Below are positions 16,896-25,556 of a stretch of 43,722 nucleotides of DNA, one piece after another; position 1 is the stretch's first letter, and every line of letters starts with the position of its first letter. The position numbers and the translations under genes are program-made. The notes below the pieces were generated by a model that had not been told where the DNA came from, did no database searches, and saw only the letters and a program-made list of their open reading frames with translations. Source of the stretch: Planctomycetota bacterium (GTDB taxonomy: Bacteria; Planctomycetota; Planctomycetia; Planctomycetales; Planctomycetaceae); NCBI GenBank assembly GCA_027624335.1, contig JAQBWV010000023.1, positions 1 to 43,722 on the forward strand, written 5' to 3'.

Positions 16896-17531
16896 CTATC
16901 TGGCGACGTGGCGGAACATCATTCCTGCAGCTTTCGCTGCCTTACCGTCAGCATCCGATCGGTCCCCGAGCACGACACACTCTTCGACGGCAACGCCGAG
17001 CAACTCGGCAGCTCGCAGATAGCCAGCGGGCGCGGGCTTCAGCTCGACAGGTGGATTGACTTCGCCATTGGCCACAACGTGATCGAACAGGGACGTAATG
17101 CCGAGAGCGTCCAGCTTCTGTCGAGCGGGATAGTCACTGACGAGCGCCGTTTTTCCCCCGGACTCATGGTGACGCCGGATTTCTTCGAGCAGTCTTCGAC
17201 GGCGAAACAGTCGCAGCCAGCGGCCTGGTTTCTCAAACATCCACTTCAAGACTGTGCGGCGAACGATCTCGAAATCGCAACCGGCCCGATTCGCAGCGAT
17301 CGAAATCTGCCGTTCGAATGAACACGTCGGTTCATCGTTCTCTGACTGCGGAGCGAGTTGACGAAGCTCCTCGTGAGCAGCTCGAAAGTACGAGATGATT
17401 CGCCAGACGCGAGGCCCGGCGAAGACTAACTCCGCGGCCATACAGACTTTCACAGGCAACGCGTGGTAGAGCGTTCCGTCGAGATCAATCAGCCATGCAC
17501 GATGGGTGTCTACTGTTTCAACTGGTTTCAT
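16896..17531 (-). CDS. HAD-family phosphatase of the polysaccharide locus
   Basis: Protein of 211 residues with the HAD catalytic motifs: motif I WLIDLDGTLYH near residue 15 (nucleophile Asp and the +2 Asp), motif II TALVSDYP near 130, motif III Lys in ELKPAPAGY near 165, and motif IV VVLGDRSDADGKAAKAAGM near 188. A helical cap of about 100 residues lies between motifs I and II. It begins 3 bases after the stop codon of the upstream GT-C glycosyltransferase gene, so it is certainly part of that transcription unit, and is its last gene. Because a decaprenyl-phosphate phosphoribosyltransferase is encoded in the same locus, a likely job is removal of the 5-phosphate from polyprenyl-phosphoryl-5-phosphoribose; this is inference from context. 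A nucleotide-sugar or sugar phosphate is an alternative substrate. Confidence 0.88.
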   Translation of the reverse strand: MKPVETVDTHRAWLIDLDGTLYHALPVKVCMAAELVFAGPRVWRIISYFRAAHEELRQLAPQSENDEPTCSFERQISIAANRAGCDFEIVRRTVLKWMFEKPGRWLRLFRRRRLLEEIRRHHESGGKTALVSDYPARQKLDALGITSLFDHVVANGEVNPPVELKPAPAGYLRAAELLGVAVEECVVLGDRSDADGKAAKAAGMMFRHVAR

Positions 17532-17534
17532 GGG

Positions 17535-19064
17535 CTATCCGCGCCTCAGACGCAGAACTTCGGTGCCATTGAACTGCACGGTTTCCTCCACTGTGAAACC
17601 ATCAGCAATCCACTGATCCAGCACGTCCCAGCGAAGATCGACTCCCATGTGGACGCGAACGCCGGATCGCACCAGCCAGACCACGTCTGATCGTTGTGAT
17701 GTCTTTACCAGCGAGTCTTCGATTTCCTGTGGCGAACTCAGTTTCCAGTCCTGCATATCGAACGTGACACATTCTTCGGGTCGAGGGAGGGCGACCAGCT
17801 GATCGGTCTCAGAGAAGTGATGCTTCAACGCCAGAGCGACACATGGCAGAAAGACCGCGACTGGCTCGTCGGCCTGTCGGTGCTCATGCAGATACTTTCC
17901 GACGCGAGCGAAGTCTCCGCTCTTGGACAGCGGAGCATAATTGACGAGCAGCGCGTTCGCTCCGAAACAGAACATCGCACACGACCACCAGCCGACGGCA
18001 CGGTTGCCTCCCAGAGTTGACACCAGAACGAACGATGCCAGCAGCGATGGGATGAACAGAGTGACCGCGTGCCGTTGCGCGAACATTTCTGTCCCGGTCA
18101 GCAGAACGACGACGACAAGTGATGCCGCCATGCCCGCGACGAGCACAAGGATCGTGGCGTTCTGTCTCCAGAAAGTTGCTTCGCGAAACTTCCACAGAGC
18201 CAGCACTGGAACGGTCAGCAGGAGAACTCGCCAGACCCATTCAGAAATTGCATGCTGAGTGTCGGTGACGATAAAACTGACTGGCAGCAGAAAACTTTCT
18301 CCGTGCCACAGCACCGTGCGTATCGCCGTGCCGAACGACGTTGGAGCCGCGCCGGATGTGTGACCAGTCAATTGCCCGGCCAGTACGAACGTCATCGGTG
18401 CGAAACACAACGCGACAAACCCCATCCCAACCAGATACACGACGGCAGATCGCCAGCGGCTCTGCAGCACCAGCACGCCACCGCCAACAGCCAGAAAAAA
18501 TCCCGAGTAGTAGTGTGTGTAAAGGCCGGCGACGGCAAGTACGAGATACGCTATTCGCCAGCGCCAGCGTTTTAGTTCTTCCAGGCGAAAGCAGCGGTCG
18601 GTACCGGTCAGGAACCCTTCGTACAAAGTCAGTAATTGCAACGCCGAGATCAGCAGCATCAAAGCGTAGACTCGCGTTTCCACCGCCGCCCAGATGACGA
18701 ACGGATGCAGCGCCGCGACGGCGACCAGTCTGGGAGAATGGATGCGAGGCAGATATCGCTGCGACACGGCAGCCAGCACGCCCAGCGCAGTAACAGTACA
18801 CACGATCGAAAGTAGCCGTGCTGCAAACAGCGAATCTCCAAACAACTGCCGCCACACGTTCAGCGTGGCGAAGTAGAGCGGCGGTTGCATTTCGAAGCCG
18901 ATGGCGCGATTGATGGCGTGTCCGAGTCCCTGACCAGAAGTCTCCAGTGAGTACGCTTCGTCATTGCCGATGCTCAATGTTGCAGCCAGCGATACCGTGA
19001 TCATCAGATGAACAACGACCAGAACGGCGATCCACTGTTTTTCGGTGCGTGTGAACTGGCTCAT
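17535..19064 (-). CDS. GT-C (GT39/ArnT-like) membrane glycosyltransferase
   Basis: Polytopic membrane protein of about 509 residues with at least ten hydrophobic spans, in the PMT/ArnT-like GT-C group that transfers sugars from polyprenyl-phosphate donors on the outer face of the inner membrane. The first outer loop carries the acidic motif SIGNDEAYSLET (Asp-Glu) expected for catalysis, followed by QPPLYFATLNVWRQLFGDS and ARLLSIVCT, all family-typical. A soluble domain of about 120 residues closes the protein (from KYLHEHRQADEPVAVFLP). The start at 19064 has GAGGA 5 bases upstream; the first ATG at 19076 overlaps the stop of the upstream gene as ATGA, so the two are tightly coupled either way. 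Sugar and acceptor are unknown; the UbiA enzyme in the locus suggests a polyprenyl-phosphate pentose donor (inference). Confidence 0.88.
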   Translation of the reverse strand: MSQFTRTEKQWIAVLVVVHLMITVSLAATLSIGNDEAYSLETSGQGLGHAINRAIGFEMQPPLYFATLNVWRQLFGDSLFAARLLSIVCTVTALGVLAAVSQRYLPRIHSPRLVAVAALHPFVIWAAVETRVYALMLLISALQLLTLYEGFLTGTDRCFRLEELKRWRWRIAYLVLAVAGLYTHYYSGFFLAVGGGVLVLQSRWRSAVVYLVGMGFVALCFAPMTFVLAGQLTGHTSGAAPTSFGTAIRTVLWHGESFLLPVSFIVTDTQHAISEWVWRVLLLTVPVLALWKFREATFWRQNATILVLVAGMAASLVVVVLLTGTEMFAQRHAVTLFIPSLLASFVLVSTLGGNRAVGWWSCAMFCFGANALLVNYAPLSKSGDFARVGKYLHEHRQADEPVAVFLPCVALALKHHFSETDQLVALPRPEECVTFDMQDWKLSSPQEIEDSLVKTSQRSDVVWLVRSGVRVHMGVDLRWDVLDQWIADGFTVEETVQFNGTEVLRLRRG

Positions 19065-19072
19065 GTCAGTCC

Positions 19073-20746
19073 TCATTCGTTGGACGTCAATAACGGACGG
19101 GACGATGTCGCCGACAGCTGAAGAATCAGATCGCGTTCGGACTCGTGCAGCACTGAAAAACGTGACTTCAGTGATTCCAGAAACGGCATGACCTCGGGCT
19201 CGCGACGGTAGTCGACGGCGACAAAGTGGGTGGCTCCATTTCGGATCAATGCGTCGATGTCGGTAGTCGCACAGTCGCGGGCCTGCAGGCTGAAGCCTCG
19301 GAAGCCTGAGTAAAAATACAACTCGGGACTCAAGTCGTTTCCGCCCTTGTGAACGGTGTATTCACCGAGAGTGATCAACGTGCTGTTCGGTGGTGCCAGC
19401 TCGCGGAGCCGCATCGCCAGCTCCCACTTTCGCGGAGTTGACGGCGTCCACTGATCCTGGCCCAACACGAGCTGCCCATTGCTTGCCGGTGCAGTCAGAA
19501 CAACACACAGAACCGCAGCGGTTCCGCATTCGACCAGCCAGCGAGGTGTTTCACGCCAGCGAGGTACAATGCTCTGTACAACGATCACTCCGCCAGTCAC
19601 CAACGCGCCCGCTCCGACAGCGATGAGCAGACACAGTGCGGGAAGAATCGTTAACTGGCGATACGGTGCGTCGATCTGCCCCTCGGCGACGATCGCAAAG
19701 AAGCAGCCAATCGCAGCGAGATAGGCACACGCCACACCATTCCGACGAGTGACGACTGACGCGACCGTTCCCAGCGCAGCCAGTGTGAGAATGATCCTGG
19801 AACCGCACACTTGCCACGTCAGTCGATCGATCATCGTGAGATACCAGTCGATACTGGACAGCATCTCGACCGTCTGGAATTTGTTGTGTCCGCCAAAACG
19901 TCCACCGAAGATGCCGAACACGTCGATGAACTCGTTCGCCAGATGCCATGCCCACGTGTACCACGCGATTGGCAGAATCAGTGCCGCCAACGTCAACGGC
20001 ACCATGCAGCGAGCCGTTGAGGTGAGAGCTGAGAATGTCGGCGGCAGGCTGACGCCTCCGTCATTGCGCTGCGGTAAGCGACTTCGCAAAGCGACCCAGC
20101 TCAGCGGCAGCAACAGATACAACGGCGTCAGTTTCAGTGCGATCGCCAGCGAGAACGTAGCCAGCGTGATCAACAAATCCCGGCGTAACCCGACGGCATG
20201 CCATCTGGCAAAGTGAAACACAGCCGCGATGGACAGCGCAATCACCACCGGTTCAGAAAACAGCAATCGTCCAAACGGATGATGCAATGGCAGCACTGCC
20301 GCTGACAGACAGGCGACCAGACCGGGCAACCGACCACACTCTCGTCGTCCGAGAAGGAAGGCGTACAGAGCTGTGATCAGCCATGCGATGGCCGGCAGCA
20401 GTCTGGCCGAGAAGGCGCTGTATCCGAAAATCCCATAAGACAGGGCGGCAGTGTACGGTACCAGGGGAAGTTCCATCGCGGTATAGCGAGGCTCCTGTGC
20501 CGGCCAGTCAATCTCGGGATAGAGGAATCTGTATCCGTTCTCGAAGTAGCTCTTCGAAATCATCAGATAGTCGATCTCTTTCCACGGACTGCGATCGATC
20601 GACGGTGAGTCGATCGTTGACAGCCGCACGGACAGAGTTCCCAGCAGAATCGCACCGACGACGATCCACTGAAACCGCGACGACAGTGCGGAATCGATCG
20701 ACGATGAGGTGTCGTTCCAGCGGGATCGAAAAGTCTCACGCTTCAT
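19073..20746 (-). CDS. Second GT-C (GT39/ArnT-like) membrane glycosyltransferase
   Basis: Polytopic membrane protein of 557 residues, related in layout to the next gene but not a close copy. After an N-terminal span (WIVVGAILLGTLSVRL) the outer loop has acidic residues in SPWKEIDYLMISKSYFENGY and the family-like ELPLVPYTAALSYGIFGYS and FSARLLPAIAWLITALYAF. A run of spans follows, then a soluble C-terminal domain of about 140 residues (from QDQWTPSTPRKWELAMRLRE) that includes NSTLITLGEYTVHKGG. Such enzymes use polyprenyl-phosphate sugars. The gene ends in an ATGA overlap with the next GT-C gene. The ATG at 20746 (MKRETFRSRW) has only a weak upstream GAGCGA. It lies 85 bases after the acyltransferase gene in the same direction. 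Confidence 0.87.
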   Translation of the reverse strand: MKRETFRSRWNDTSSSIDSALSSRFQWIVVGAILLGTLSVRLSTIDSPSIDRSPWKEIDYLMISKSYFENGYRFLYPEIDWPAQEPRYTAMELPLVPYTAALSYGIFGYSAFSARLLPAIAWLITALYAFLLGRRECGRLPGLVACLSAAVLPLHHPFGRLLFSEPVVIALSIAAVFHFARWHAVGLRRDLLITLATFSLAIALKLTPLYLLLPLSWVALRSRLPQRNDGGVSLPPTFSALTSTARCMVPLTLAALILPIAWYTWAWHLANEFIDVFGIFGGRFGGHNKFQTVEMLSSIDWYLTMIDRLTWQVCGSRIILTLAALGTVASVVTRRNGVACAYLAAIGCFFAIVAEGQIDAPYRQLTILPALCLLIAVGAGALVTGGVIVVQSIVPRWRETPRWLVECGTAAVLCVVLTAPASNGQLVLGQDQWTPSTPRKWELAMRLRELAPPNSTLITLGEYTVHKGGNDLSPELYFYSGFRGFSLQARDCATTDIDALIRNGATHFVAVDYRREPEVMPFLESLKSRFSVLHESERDLILQLSATSSRPLLTSNE

Positions 20747-20831
20747 GACTGACTTTCGCTCGAATGCTCAAATGCGGGCCTACTGATACCAGCGATCTGG
20801 AAGATCGCTTCAAGAAACTTCGTCAAACTTG

Positions 20832-23447
20832 TCACAAAGCAGGCACGAGTGTGATCTTTCGTCCGTCGGCGCCAGCCGATGGCTGTCTCAGGAATTCCGC
20901 AATCGCCTTACCGGCGACGTCGTGTCCTTCCGCGTTCCAATGCCATGAACCGGGGAAGTAAACCGGCTGATTCGGATGCTGTTGCAGACTGAGTGTCAGA
21001 TCGAGCAGTGGGATTCCCAGTGCCGCAGTCATATTGTCGAGAATTCGCCGTGGGCGATCTGTGTCGAAACGCTCCGAATCGTGCAGGTCGATGCCCCACG
21101 GGAAGTAGTCGATGTGCTCGGGAGCTGACACCACCGCTGCCGATGGAACGTAGACAATGAGGAATTCGGCACCATTCTGATCGGCAATCTGCTTCATCTC
21201 GCGAAGATGCGTGGCGATCTCCTCAACACGCTCGTCGGTATAGAGTCGGTTGTCGCCCGCTTCGTAGAACTTGACCAGTGCCTTATCGATCCGCCACTCG
21301 TGTGGGCGGCCGGTGACGAGTTCCTGGAGACGCCATCCCGTTTGCTGAAGTCGCGTGTAAAGTTGTGAACGACCCAGCCAGCGAACGTCCAAACGCTCGT
21401 TGCACCGCGTCAGACCGATCGCTGCCTGCAGTTCGTCATTGTTGAAGACGATTTCGGCGAACTCATTAACGAAGAACTGGTACACGATCAGGTCCGGATG
21501 CAGCCGCGGAGCTAACTCGCGAAGTTGCGGTAGTGACTGTACGGGGCTGTACCCGGTGACTCCCGCATTGAGCACCTCAGCGTCAATGTCCGACCAGTTA
21601 TCGGCGAGCGACCGCTGCAGAACGGCCGGCCAGGATTGCTCACCAGACACACCTTCAGGCATCGTGAAGGCATCGCCAAGTGCCAGGATCCGCAACGTGT
21701 TGTCGGAATCGTGATCTTTAACTTCCGGTCCGCGAAGGCCCAGTGAATTCGTCCGGATCGGGTAATCGTAATTGTTGTACCGCAGCCGCATGTCAAGATC
21801 GGGCTGAAGCGCGTACCCTCGCGTGGGATGAGTCTGCAGCGCGGGCAGTTCGCCCCAGGCGGTCGTCTCCAGTGGGCTGATTTTCCACAGAGCCGTTTCT
21901 GAGAAGCAGATCAGTAACAACGCGACCGCTCCTGTCGCGAATGTCCTGTGCAACCAGCTGGCGGAGACCACACGACCGACAGCTGCAAACAGGCTACCGA
22001 ATAACAGACCCAGCAACGCGGCCACGGGACCGTTTCCCTCAGGCAGCAGGTACAAAGCTGCGAAACCTGCACACAGAAATGCGACTGACAGTGCCTCGCT
22101 GACCGAGCCTCGTCGCGCACACGTAGCCCATTGCAGGATCGCCGTCAGCAGCATTCCACTACCGATCACCAGAGCCACCAGCCGTGGTCGACCCGCCAGT
22201 GAATGTTCGAGTAGCAGCAGAAATGCGAGTCCGCTTAAACCGGCAATAACCGACGCGACATGCCATGCGGCCTGTCTGGTATCGGCCTCACCACGAAGTC
22301 GGGCAACTTTCTTCTGGATTGACTCAACAGCCAGACGCAACAACCAGGACGCCGGCATCACAAGGATCAGCGTCGCGGCGGCCGCAACGGCATGGCTGAG
22401 CGAGTTCGACTCAAACAAATTCCGCGTCCACATCAAAGGCGGATGATGCAGCAGGAAGACACCGAACGATTCCACGCCCAGCCACACCAGCAAAGGAGCG
22501 ACCACCGGAATCCGTTTCAGCAGGCCGTCCCACAGAAAGATCAGCAACCCGGTCAGCCCGATGGAAACCAGCAGGTTCGAGACAATCGTGCCGGGCAGAA
22601 CGAGCGAGCATCCGAAACCAGCGACGTAGCAGGCGACCGCTCCGGCAAGTAACTGTCCTCGCGTCGGCAGCGTGACCTGTCCCCGAGCGAGACGGAATGC
22701 AAATTCGCCGGCTGCCATGCCGACTGTAAATTCAGCGAGCCGGGTTCCGCAGAACAGGCCGGTCATCGACAGGTAAAGACTGTCTCCGTAATGAAAACCT
22801 GCAATGGCGAGGCCCCGGACGGCAAAGGTCGCCCCGCACGTCACTGTCAGAAACCACAGCAGAGGGATTCGCCGTTGCAGAGCGAACAGAAACGGGAACA
22901 GCACGTATAACTGAAGAATCAGCCACACGAACCACCACGACGGCGAGATAAAGAAGAACATCCCATCGGTTGCTCGCAGACCTGTCATTGACAGCAGCGA
23001 ACGGCGATGCCCCAGACTGATTTCAGTCCCCGGCACCAGCAGCGCCGCTGCAAAGACAACCAGATGCACCGCGATGTACAGCGGAAAGATACGGATGGCG
23101 CGACGTCGATAGAAACTGCGAAGTTCGACCTGTTCCTGCCCGCGATTCAGAGCCGCCAGAACCAGTGTAAAGCCGCTCAACAGAATGAATACGCCGGGAG
23201 CGCTGTCGCCCAGCCACCCGATGAACTGCATCAGCGAGGCCGGAAAGCTGTAGTCCGTCGGAAAGATATCCGTGAATCGGGTCCGCCAGTCAGCCCAATG
23301 GCCCGACGGGTTCGTGAACCAGGGACCTCGTGCAAATTCCTCGACCAGATGATTCCACAGGATGCCAATCAAAGCCAACGCTTTGACGGGTCCGACCCAT
23401 CCGAGTGATGCTTTGTTGGTCGTTGTTTGTGAATTCGCCAGCGTCAT
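20832..23447 (-). CDS. Acyltransferase-3 fused to an SGNH-like domain
   Basis: Protein of 871 residues. Residues 1-~385 form an OafA/YrhL-type acyltransferase-3 membrane domain: VGPVKALALIGILWNHLVEE with the key His, then GVFILLSGFTLVLAAL and FYRRRAIRIFPLYIAVHLVV. Extra spans run to about 520. Residues ~560-871 are a periplasmic SGNH-hydrolase-like domain (ALGDAFTMPEGVSGEQSW, LNAGVTGYSPVQSL, YQFFVNEFAE, HWNAEGHDVAGKAIAEFL). OafA-type proteins move acyl groups across the membrane, and the SGNH part places them on a sugar. Here the expected GDS reads GDA (Ala at about residue 593, codon GCC), and the Asp expected just before the last His motif is not seen (PGSWHWN). The SGNH part may therefore be inactive or use a different mechanism. 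Start: ATG at 23447; no strong site seen. Confidence 0.9.
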   Translation of the reverse strand: MTLANSQTTTNKASLGWVGPVKALALIGILWNHLVEEFARGPWFTNPSGHWADWRTRFTDIFPTDYSFPASLMQFIGWLGDSAPGVFILLSGFTLVLAALNRGQEQVELRSFYRRRAIRIFPLYIAVHLVVFAAALLVPGTEISLGHRRSLLSMTGLRATDGMFFFISPSWWFVWLILQLYVLFPFLFALQRRIPLLWFLTVTCGATFAVRGLAIAGFHYGDSLYLSMTGLFCGTRLAEFTVGMAAGEFAFRLARGQVTLPTRGQLLAGAVACYVAGFGCSLVLPGTIVSNLLVSIGLTGLLIFLWDGLLKRIPVVAPLLVWLGVESFGVFLLHHPPLMWTRNLFESNSLSHAVAAAATLILVMPASWLLRLAVESIQKKVARLRGEADTRQAAWHVASVIAGLSGLAFLLLLEHSLAGRPRLVALVIGSGMLLTAILQWATCARRGSVSEALSVAFLCAGFAALYLLPEGNGPVAALLGLLFGSLFAAVGRVVSASWLHRTFATGAVALLLICFSETALWKISPLETTAWGELPALQTHPTRGYALQPDLDMRLRYNNYDYPIRTNSLGLRGPEVKDHDSDNTLRILALGDAFTMPEGVSGEQSWPAVLQRSLADNWSDIDAEVLNAGVTGYSPVQSLPQLRELAPRLHPDLIVYQFFVNEFAEIVFNNDELQAAIGLTRCNERLDVRWLGRSQLYTRLQQTGWRLQELVTGRPHEWRIDKALVKFYEAGDNRLYTDERVEEIATHLREMKQIADQNGAEFLIVYVPSAAVVSAPEHIDYFPWGIDLHDSERFDTDRPRRILDNMTAALGIPLLDLTLSLQQHPNQPVYFPGSWHWNAEGHDVAGKAIAEFLRQPSAGADGRKITLVPAL

Positions 23448-23492
23448 GAATATGTCACCAGGAAGATATCGAGAGCGGATCAGAATTCCCTT

Positions 23493-23577
23493 AGGGTGCG
23501 TGCAGCGAAGCGAAACGCACCTGTGTCATCATTCCGCGACCACCATCCAGTGCGTTCCGTTTCGCGAAACACACGCT
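23493..23577. repeat. Paired imperfect palindromic repeat, copy C
   Basis: Left arm GGGTGCGTGCAGCGAAGCGA followed by AACGCACC, itself a near palindrome; right arm GTGCGTTCCGTTTCGCGAAA followed by CACAC. The arms are inverted relative to each other and about 30 bases apart, the same arrangement as at 3556-3650. They fill most of the 136-base gap between the decaprenyl-phosphate phosphoribosyltransferase gene and the acyltransferase gene in the same transcription direction, so they would be transcribed as a structured RNA between two cistrons. Confidence 0.6.
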
Positions 23578-23583
23578 CCCGCA

Positions 23584-24537
23584 TTAAACACTCCATTTGG
23601 CGATCCACCACGGCAGCCATGCAACGGGCGTGTAGACACAAATCGCGCAAGTGAAAATCCACAGACAGCCATTCAACAGGATCGGGCGATCCGTCACGAA
23701 GAGTTTTGACGGGTCTCCACCTTCACTCTTCACGTGAATCAGGTAGAGGTACCGGAAGACTCCGTAAATCACGAAGGGAGTCGTGAGCACAAGTGCGTGT
23801 GAGCCAAATCGCTGCACAGTCAGATTCGCCATCGTGTAAAGCGTGTACGTGACAATGGCCGCCCCACCTGCGATCGACATCATCATGTCGAGAAACTGCG
23901 TCGTGTATCCTTCGAGACACGCTCGATGACTGCTGGCTTCTTCCTTGAGAACTGATAGCTCATTCCGCCGTTTTCCGAATCCGACGAGCAGCGCCAGTGT
24001 CATCGTGCAGAGCACCATCCACGGTGACGTGTCGACTCCGATGGCAACCGCTCCCGCGACAGCGCGAAGCACAAAGCCGATCGCGATGATCATCACGTCG
24101 AGAATGACGATGTGTTTCAACTTCACGGAATAGAGAACGTTCATCCCGAGATATATCATCAGCAAAGCGCAGAACCACCGACTGATGAAGAAGCCTCCGA
24201 CCAGTGACACAACGGCCAGCAGCGTCATTGCCGACATCACCACCTGAGGACTGACCAGTCCGGCAGCGAGCGGTCGATTCCGCTTCTTCGGATGGACGCG
24301 GTCTTCTTCGAGATCGTTGACATCGTTCAGAAGGTAAACCGCGCTGGCGGCAAAGGAGAACAGAAGAAACGCCTGCACGCTGAGCATCACTGCGTGAATA
24401 TCAAACAGCGACTGGGAGAACACCAGCGCCGCAAAGAGCAGCACATTCTTGACCCATTGATGTGGCCGCATGCTCTTCGCGATGGCATACGTCAGACGTA
24501 CCGAATGAGTCGGTTGTAACACGTGTCCTTCAGACAT
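23584..24537 (-). CDS. Decaprenyl-phosphate phosphoribosyltransferase-like UbiA protein
   Basis: Membrane protein of 317 residues of the UbiA prenyltransferase superfamily, in the subgroup of mycobacterial DPPR synthase (Rv3806c/UbiA), which joins PRPP to decaprenyl phosphate. Diagnostic are MRPHQWVKNVLLFAALVFSQ near residue 25, NDVNDLEEDRVHPKKRNRP near 90 (the NDxxDxxxD-type Mg site), and YSVKLKHIVILDVMIIAIGF with RAVAGAVAIGVDTSPWM near 140-170, then GFGKRRNEL. About nine spans. The start is supported by GGGAG 6 bases upstream of the ATG at 24537, which lies inside the 3' end of the upstream deacetylase gene (8-base overlap), so the two are coupled. The product would be a polyprenyl-linked phosphoribose on the inner membrane. 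EboC is a related UbiA protein but lacks this sequence signature, as far as I recall. Confidence 0.9.
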   Translation of the reverse strand: MSEGHVLQPTHSVRLTYAIAKSMRPHQWVKNVLLFAALVFSQSLFDIHAVMLSVQAFLLFSFAASAVYLLNDVNDLEEDRVHPKKRNRPLAAGLVSPQVVMSAMTLLAVVSLVGGFFISRWFCALLMIYLGMNVLYSVKLKHIVILDVMIIAIGFVLRAVAGAVAIGVDTSPWMVLCTMTLALLVGFGKRRNELSVLKEEASSHRACLEGYTTQFLDMMMSIAGGAAIVTYTLYTMANLTVQRFGSHALVLTTPFVIYGVFRYLYLIHVKSEGGDPSKLFVTDRPILLNGCLWIFTCAICVYTPVAWLPWWIAKWSV

Positions 24538-25504
24538 GAGCCAACTCCCGTTGAACGCTCGATTCGTCGTTCAGTTTGTCGCTCGCGTATCGAGCATGGT
24601 CGAGCATCGGGCGAACGTCCCAGTGCCGCGTCATCAGGTTGATGACTTTGCCGACGAGTTCCACTTTTCGATCACTCGTGATGTTCATGGCGGGGAAGAA
24701 ACTCAGATCCGAATCGTCGTCACAGCCCATGAAATCCAGCGGGTGCAGGAGAAGCGAAGGGGCGACACCAGCCATGCGGCACATCGTCAGGGCCATGCGC
24801 CAGTACGTCATCGCCAGGCCTCGCGAGAACTGATCGAGGTACAGTAGATAGCTGACGTGAATTGGTACTTTGAACAGCGGCATCGTCGTTACGGGAATCT
24901 CCAGCAGCGGTCCGTCTTCAAGTTGCCAGTGATGCGGTCTCAACGGTCGGAAGCCTTCGCTGAAGGTGCCGAACAGCTTTTTACGCTCTTCTTTTTCTTT
25001 CTCGTCAAGCTTTGCCGTCATGAAGTAGTACATGCGGGCGAGCGGGCCGAGAAACGTCGGGAAGGTCGAACAGTCGTACTGGTAGCCTCGACGCTGCAGC
25101 ACTTTCAGAACGTCGGGAGACAGACTGAAGCCAGGGCCACGGAAGCCGACAGGAGTCTCGCCCGTTGCCAGCTGAAGTGCTTCTTCCGTGCGGGCGAATT
25201 CTTCGTCGATCTTTTCGAGCGAATACAGATGCAACCACGGTTCATGATGAAACGAGTGATTACCGACCTCGTGCCCGTTCGCCGGAATGAGCGACAGTGC
25301 TTTGTGATTCTTCTTCAGAGCCGCGTCCTGACCGACTACGAAGACCGTAATCTTCAGGTCTCGCTGGTTGAAGAAGTCGATGAAGCGTGGCACGACGATG
25401 TCGAGGTACGACGGGAAGGATTCCCAGCCGGTGTCCCCGTGAGTCTTCATGTACGACCACTTGTTGTCGAGGTCGAGTGATAAGCTGGCGATGGGTTTTG
25501 TCAT
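24530..25504 (-). CDS. Polysaccharide deacetylase (NodB-homology) family protein
   Basis: Protein of 324 residues with the NodB-homology fold, which removes N- or O-acetyl groups from polysaccharides or glycolipids. Motif 1 is ASLSLDLDNKW near residue 7 (Asp pair), motif 2 is NGHEVGNHSFHHEPW near 75 (H-x3-H metal ligands), motif 3 is VGFRGPGFSLSPDVL near 118, and LLLHPLDFMG near 255 supplies the late His. No signal peptide is present, so it probably works in the cytoplasm on a lipid-linked or soluble precursor. An insert near 150-210 (KLDEKEKEERKKLFGTF) is predicted charged helix. The gene overlaps the following UbiA-type gene by 8 bases and is 52 bases downstream of the FAD oxidoreductase gene. 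The start ATG at 25504 matches the usual length. Confidence 0.9.
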   Translation of the reverse strand: MTKPIASLSLDLDNKWSYMKTHGDTGWESFPSYLDIVVPRFIDFFNQRDLKITVFVVGQDAALKKNHKALSLIPANGHEVGNHSFHHEPWLHLYSLEKIDEEFARTEEALQLATGETPVGFRGPGFSLSPDVLKVLQRRGYQYDCSTFPTFLGPLARMYYFMTAKLDEKEKEERKKLFGTFSEGFRPLRPHHWQLEDGPLLEIPVTTMPLFKVPIHVSYLLYLDQFSRGLAMTYWRMALTMCRMAGVAPSLLLHPLDFMGCDDDSDLSFFPAMNITSDRKVELVGKVINLMTRHWDVRPMLDHARYASDKLNDESSVQRELAHV

Positions 25505-25556
25505 AGTATTGTGCGAGTTTGCAAGTTGAGAGTGTGATGTTCGACGAGTCGGATCG

